Shown here: one piece after another, positions 58,441-64,000 of the stretch
How positions within the stretch are numbered: position 1 is the stretch's first letter
Layout of the letters: the number at the start of each line of letters is the position of its first letter
NCBI RefSeq assembly: GCF_003255815.1
Contig: NC_037689.1
Coordinates: 55,328,256-55,392,255 of the forward strand
Direction: 5' to 3'
DNA length: 64,000 nucleotides
Source: Theropithecus gelada
Taxonomy: Eukaryota > Chordata > Mammalia > Primates > Cercopithecidae
Notes under the pieces: model-generated
Seen by the model: only the letters and a program-made list of their open reading frames with translations
Told to the model about the DNA's origin: nothing
Databases searched by the model: none
Translations under genes and position numbers: made by a program

Positions 58441-58499
58441 AGCATAAGTGGTCAGACTCCAGAAACTTTGTTGTTATTCTATGCTTTGATAAAGATATT

Positions 58500-58697
58500 T
58501 TATATTTTTTAATTCATTCATTTATTTAATTAACTTATTTATTTATGAGACAGAGTGTTGCTCCGTTCCACAGGCTGGAGAGTAGTGGTGCAATCATAGC
58601 TCACTGCAGCCTCAAACTCCTGGGCTGAAATGAATCTTCCATCACAGCCTCCTGAGTAGCTAGGTCTACAGGTGTGTGCCACCATGCCTAGCTATCA
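58500..58697 (-). mobile_element. AluJ-like right arm (or FRAM monomer), antisense
   Basis: T/A-rich tail, then 'tgagacagagtgttgctccg', 'gctggagagtagtggtgca', 'atcatagctcactgcagcc' and 'gtgtgccaccatgcctagct'. Only the right arm is present. The 'catagctcactgcagcctc' wording is that of the oldest Alu types. Confidence 0.88.
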
Positions 58698-59431
58698 TGA
58701 TATATATTTTGAAGAGGAGTCAAATCAGGAGAAAGATGGAGCAATAGTCACAGTGGGAATTAAGAAAATATTTGCTTTTTTGTCCTTGAGTTTTTTGTAT
58801 GGTTATGGGAGTAATTTGGGATGGGAGAGCGATGAGAGAAAGAAACAGTTTGAGACTCAGATCAATTGAACCATACAAATGGTAAAGGAGTATGTACACA
58901 TCACCAAGAGGAGATAAGCAAGGTAGATGTGCCTCCGTGTGGTGAGAAACTCAAACTAAAAACAGAGGTTAGGTACAGGTGTTCCATCTGACAATCACAG
59001 CTGAGTTTCCAGCTGACAAATCGCACCAACTAGCTATCAGCCATGTAAGTAAATAATCTTGAACATCTAGCTTAGTCTAGCCTTCATATGTTTCCTGTCC
59101 CAGCAACAGTTCTTTTTTAATATCTTCTTAGTTTCAAATTGCTAAATGGGTTATCCAACCACCCCAGATCCCTTAATGTTTGGAAATGGACTAGAAATGG
59201 GAGTGAGAGAAGAGAAGTCTGTCAGGTTTCAGAGTCTAATCCAGTTTCACAATTCACTTATAATCTGATACCCATCTATGCCTTTTTGGCACTCAAAATC
59301 CCAGGTCTTTCCAGCAAGGTACCTCTTTCCCTACTAGGGACCACACATAGATCTGCTAAGCTAGGTGTTGGGAACCACTGAATCAGAAATAAAGAAAAGA
59401 ATTTGTGCCAAAAGCACTCAGTATCCACAGG
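58698..59431. other. No gene seen; unassigned
   Basis: About 730 bp between two Alu arms of different age. The frames 58672-58869 and 59139-59381 show no domain. Confidence 0.45.
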
Positions 59432-59593
59432 GAACCACGCCCAGCTATTTTATGTATTTTTTTTTTTTTTTTTTAGTAGAGACAGGATTTCACCATGTTG
59501 GCTAGGATAGTCTCGATCTCTTGACATCATGATCCACCTGCCTTGCCTTCCCAAAGTGCTGGGATTACAGGCGTGAGCCACCATACCCGGCCA
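59432..59593 (-). mobile_element. Alu left arm, antisense, 3' part missing
   Basis: Starts abruptly 'accacgcccagctatttta', then T-run 59459-59474, 'tagtagagacaggatttcac', 'gtctcgatctcttgacatca', ending 'accatacccggcc'. The 'tctcgatct...catgatcc' wording fits AluSc/AluY-like types, so it is younger than the arm at 58500. The right arm and A-tail are absent. Confidence 0.9.
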
Positions 59594-60145
59594 AGAGTTT
59601 TATAGTTTTAGTTCTTATATTTCAGTCTCTGTTTCTTTTAGTGTTAATTTTTGCATATGAGGTAAGTGTGCAAGTTCACTAATTTGCATATGAATATACA
59701 ATTGTCTCAGCAGCATTAATTAAAACAAAGTTCATTTCTACTTTGTCTTGTTCCCTTATCAAGTTCTATTGCCCAAAATGTGAGGATTTATTTCTGGACT
59801 CTCAATTCAATTTCAGTGGCATATATGCCTACCTGTACACCACTGCCACTCTCCCTTGATTATAATAGCATTGTAATAAGATGTTAAATTGGAATCTATG
59901 AGTCCTTCAATTTGTTTTTCTTTTAAAAGATTAGTTTAATTACTTTGGATCCCATGTGATTCCACATTAATTTTAGGATGAGGTCAAATTTGCAAAAAAT
60001 TGAGTTTAGGATTTTTGATAGGGGTTGCATTGATTGCTGTAGATCAATTGATTATTGTAAGGCTATAATTTTGGCAAATATTGCCATTCTAATAATATCA
60101 AGTCTTCCAATTCAAGAAGATGGCATGTCTTTTTTAAATTTAGAT

Positions 60146-60380
60146 CAAGCTTGCCCAACCCTTGGGTCCAGGGTCACATGCAGCCCACGATGACTTTCAA
60201 TGTGACTCAACACAAGCACCTAAACTTTCTTTAAAACATTATAAGATTGTTTTTCCTATTTTTTTATTTTTTTGTTTAGCTCATCAGTTATCATTAGTGT
60301 TAGTGTATATTATGTGTGACCCAAGACATTTTTTCTTCTTCCAATGTGGCTCAGGGAAGCCAAAAGATTGGACAACCTTG
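60146..60380. mobile_element. 235-bp non-autonomous hAT DNA transposon with intact 8-bp target duplication
   Basis: Ends caagcttgcccaacc (60146) and, in reverse complement, caaggttgtccaatc (60380) form imperfect terminal inverted repeats. The host bases atttagat occur at both 60138-60145 and 60381-60388, an exact 8-bp target duplication as hAT elements make. Inside are 'tcacatgcagcccacgatga' and 'gctcatcagttatcattagt'. It belongs to a common primate repeat family whose name I cannot give with certainty. It has no coding capacity. Confidence 0.9.
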
Positions 60381-60889
60381 ATTTAGATCTTCTATAGTTT
60401 CTTTCAGCAATGTCTTGTAATATCTACTGTACAACTCTTATACTATTATGGCTAAATTTATTCCTAAATATTTCATCATTTTTGAGGATAATGTAAACCA
60501 AACCATTCTTAATTTCATCTTCACTTTCTTCACTGCTAGTGCTTAGAAATACAATTTATTTTTGTACATTGATCTTGTAACCTTTAACTTTGAAGAAGTT
60601 ATTAGTTCTAACAGGTTTTTAGTGGATTCTTTAGGATTTTCTATATATAATATAATGTCTTCTGCAAATAGAGTTTTATTTCTTCTTTTTCAAACTTGAT
60701 GCTTTTTATTGCTTTCTTGCCAAATCAGCCTTGCTAGGATGTTTAGTACAATGTTAAATAAATGTTTTAGGAGTGATGTCTGCTCACATCATTTTTTGTC
60801 CTCTATTCTATTGATATGGTGTATTACACTGATTGACTACTGAATTTTAAACCATACTTGCATTCCTGAAATCTGGGATAAATTCTACC

Positions 60890-60985
60890 TGTATATGTAT
60901 ATGTTTGTGTATGTATACATAAAACATGTAATATATGTATACAAATATACATATATGCATACACATACACACACATAAAACCATG
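60890..60985. repeat. Low-complexity TA/TG/AC-rich stretch in L1
   Basis: Imperfect alternation of tatatg, tgtatac and acacac units interrupts L1 RT-region sequence; an expansion of local sequence is likely. Confidence 0.85.
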
Positions 60986-63900
60986 TCTATATGTCTTTGG
61001 TTTCTTTTTTATACATTGGATTAGTTTTGTACTATTTAGTTGTTTAGCATATTTGGATCTATATTCATAAGGCATATGGCCTATAACTTTTCCTTTAGTG
61101 ATGTTCTTGTTTGCTTTTGGTATCAGAATAAAGCTAGCATTATAGGGTGAGTTGGGAGGTATTCCCACTTCCATATTTTGGAAGACTTTCTAAAGGATTG
61201 GAATTAATCGTTCTCTAAATGTCTGATAGAATTGATCAGTGAAGTCATCTGGGCCTGGGCTTTACTTTATATGTAGGTTATCTAGTTATTAATTCCATCT
61301 TTTCCATTGTTATTGGTCAATTCAAATTTTCTTTCTCTTTTTGAGTCAACTCCAGTTGTTTGTGCTGTTTTAAAGTATTTATCCATTTTATACGTCATGT
61401 TAGTTTACATGTTTCTTCATAATACTCCCTAATGAGTTTTTTTTTTTTTTGCTTTTTTGAGATTTATAGTTATGTCTTCTCTTTTTGCAATTTTGATAGT
61501 CTTGCTTTTGTCAGCCTACCAAAAGATTTGTCAATTTTGTTGATGTTCCCAAAGAACAAACTGTGGTTTGCTGATTTTTCTCTCTCTATTCTACACTTCG
61601 TTTGTGTCTACTCCTTTCTCTATTATATTCTTTCATATGATTGCTTTGGATTCAGTTTACTGTTGTTTTTCCTGTATCTTATATCAGAAAATTCGGTTAC
61701 TGATTCGAGATTTTTCTCTTGTTAATAAAGGTATTTGTAGGCATAAAAATTATTTCAGCATTGCTTTAGTTGAATTCCATTAAGTTCAGTTATGTTGTGT
61801 TTTCATTTCTGTTCCCCTCAAAGTTGTTTTCTTTTCTAATTTCCTTTGAGATTTTTTCTCTGACCCATTGGTTATTTGGGCATGTGGTCTGAAATTTACA
61901 CATATTTGTGAGTTTCTAAAATTTTCCTGTTGCTATTAACTTCTAATTTAATTCCATTGTGGCTAGAGAACATATTTTATATGGCTTCAATTATTTTAAA
62001 TTCATGAAGGTTTGTATTGTGATATAGTATACTGTCTATCATGCAAATATTTCATGTAGTTTTTAGAAGACTGTGTATTTTGTTATTCATGGGCACAGTG
62101 CTTTATTAAGGTCTGTTAGGTCAAGTTTGTTTATACTATTTTTTATCCTTGTTGATATTCTGCCTAGTTGTTGTATGTATTATTGACAGTGGGATATTGA
62201 AGTTTCCAACTACTATTATTGAATTTTCTTATTTCTGCTTTCACTTTTGCCATTTTTGTTTCATGTATTTTCCAGTTCTATTCTTAGGTACATACAATCT
62301 TATAATTATTTCTTGCTCATAGACAAAAGTTTTATAATTCTAAAATGTTCTTATTCTGGGAACTTTTTTTTCATTTTAAAGTCTATTTTATGTTAGTACA
62401 GACACTCCAGTTCTCTTATGATTCCAATTAGTATGTTTTTTCTCATAACTTTTAAAATCTATTTATAATTTGAATCTAAAATGTGTCTTCCACATATATT
62501 ATATGAATCTTTTTTAAAAAATCCAGTATGAAAATCTGCCTTTACATTGAACTGTTAAATCTGTTTATCTTTGTTGTTATCAATATGACTTGATTGGCAT
62601 TTGTCATTTTGATTTATTTCTTCTACATTTCCCATGTCTTTTTCTGCTGGTTTTTTTCTTTTCCTGTTTTCATTTTCATTAAACAAATACTTTTTAGAAT
62701 AACGTTTTTATTCCTGTAATATTTTAACAATAGCTTCTTAGTTATTTATAAATAGTTGCTCTAGGGCTTACAATATGCATCTTACCTCATCAGAATTCAC
62801 TTTAAATCTATACTAAATTAAATGAAATGGAATGTAGAATCTTTACCACTATACAGCTCCATTGTTTTCTGCCCATTTTGTGAATTCGTTGCTATAAACA
62901 TGTCATAAATGTATGTGCATATATATATATGAAACCTGACAATATATTGCCATATTTACTATTGAATATGTTTTTACATATTTTTAAGGAAGCTAAGATC
63001 AGAGAGAACAAGTATACATTTACGAGGCTTCTTACATAATTTTTCTTATTTACACTATCAGGTTCTCTTTATTTATTCCTATAGATCGAAGTTATCATTT
63101 AATGTCAAGTAGGAAAATAGTTTTTCTATATAGGTCTCACAATATAATTATCACATTTTATAAAATTGCTTTTTACATATGTTGAGAGGAAAATGAATAT
63201 ACATTTATATTTTATTTTAACATTGCTTGTGTAACTGCCAACATCAACACTTTTTTTTAATGTAGATTCAAATTACTGTATGATGTTCCTTGGCTTCAGC
63301 ATGAAAAGCTTCCTTTAGTACTTCCTGTGAGGAGAGTCTTTTAGCCACAAAGTCTTTGATATTTTTGTTTCTATATTTTTGTAAGATACTTTTGCTGGAT
63401 ATAAGATTCTTGGATGACAGATGTTTTTCTTTCATTGCCTTTCATTCTTCTGTAATGTCATCCCCCTGACTTCTGGCAGCCATTTTTTTTTTTTTTATTT
63501 TTTTTTTAATGAAAAGCCACCTATTAATCTTATTGTGGTTCACTTGTATATGATGAGGTTTGGTTTTGTTTCCTACTTTCAAGGTTTTGTTTTATCTCTC
63601 AGTTTCAACATGCTGACTATGATACTTCTAGGTATGGATCCTGTGTTTATTCCAGGTGGATTTTGTCAAGTTTAAAAAATATATTTTAATGTTTTTCATC
63701 AAATTTGGAAGTTTTCAGTTATTATCTGAACACTTTTAATGCTTTTTAAAATCCTTCCTTTTGATACTCCCATTGCAAGTATATTGTTGTGCTTAATGAT
63801 GTCCCATATTTGTCTGAGCTGCTAATTAGTTTAATTTTTTTCTATCTGTTCTTCAGTTTGCATAATCTCTATTGATTTACCTTGAAATTTACTAATTCTT

Positions 63901-64000
63901 TCCTTTGTCAGCTCAAGCCTACTGTTAAGCCCTACTAGTCAATGTAATTTTTATTATTGTACCTTCTAACTCAAGAATTTCCTTCTGATTCTTTAAAACA

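Larger units (their letters stand above)
59597..64000 (-). mobile_element. Old L1 (L1M-type), antisense, extends past the window
   Basis: From left to right it covers ORF2 backwards. The post-RT region is at 59597-60500 ('tttatagttttagttcttat', 'tttgataggggttgcattga'). RT follows, with frame 60824-61174 showing the region before RT (EVGIPPNSPYNASFILIPKA). Next comes the endonuclease ('ttgacagtgggatattgaag' near 62184), then from about 63260 the spacer and ORF1 region ('ttgctggatataagattctt' at 63391). The plus-strand frames 61432-61783 and 63421-63675 are antisense artefacts. A T-rich run is at 63485-63509. A hAT element interrupts it at 60146-60380. Confidence 0.88.

Noticed and set aside
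58500..59593. One Alu split by a 735-bp insertion
   Set aside because: The right arm reads as an old AluJ type and the left arm as a younger AluS/Y type, and their sequence overlaps instead of continuing.
61432..61783. Two overlapping hydrophobic frames on the plus strand
   Set aside because: They lie antisense to L1 ORF2 endonuclease sequence and overlap in different frames.

Overview
This is primate, most likely human, nuclear DNA from a gene-poor, AT-rich region. The evidence is in the repeats: Alu elements on both strands, L1 copies ranging from old mammalian to younger primate (L1PA-like) types, MaLR LTRs of the THE1, MST and MLT1 types, MIR and L2 fragments, a Tigger-type and two hAT-type DNA transposons, and long (AC)n microsatellites. 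Using my boundaries, L1 alone covers about 39 kb, or roughly 61% of the window. I see no intact cellular protein-coding gene, tRNA, rRNA or CRISPR. Nearly every open reading frame is a decayed piece of L1 ORF1 or ORF2, or lies antisense to one.

The main gene-derived feature is a processed (intronless, decayed) copy of the LAMP1 mRNA on the plus strand. It runs from about 5015 to 8265 and includes the signal peptide, both lumenal domains, the transmembrane/tail region and the 3' UTR. A younger L1 inserted into its 3' UTR at 6942-8095. That L1 has a 12-bp target-site duplication and a 35-bp inverted 5' scrap typical of twin priming.

Layout: 1-2440 old antisense L1; 2441-5010 mostly unassigned with a short L1 3' end; 5015-8265 LAMP1 pseudogene; 8287-8485 MIR; 9485-18870 three-layer nest (old L1 > Tigger DNA transposon > almost full-length 7-kb L1); 19289-21086 antisense L1 with a perfect 17-bp duplication; 22940-23930 old L1 split by an MST LTR; 25751-26120 THE1 LTR; 26181-28085 microsatellites, MER5A, MIR-like and L2 remnants; 28987-36093 near full-length old L1 carrying two opposed Alus and flanked by a 12-bp duplication; 36985-37255 MIR; 39035-39406 MLT1-type LTR; 40695-44707 L1 with almost all of ORF2 deleted; 45108-52475 mosaic of L1 pieces and an MST internal region plus LTR, ending in three consecutive L1 3' tails; 53598-57893 antisense L1 with a complete 5' UTR but no 3' half, carrying an Alu; 58245-59593 MIR and two Alu arms; 59597-64000 old antisense L1 carrying a 235-bp hAT element.

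Nothing here forms an operon or pathway. What the window does offer is a readable insertion history: the order of events can be worked out from who interrupts whom. I found no convincing novel biological system. The most useful observations are the LAMP1 retrocopy with its twin-primed L1, the nested transposons, the internally deleted L1, and two L1 halves at 46397 and 53598 that may be the ends of an old inversion.
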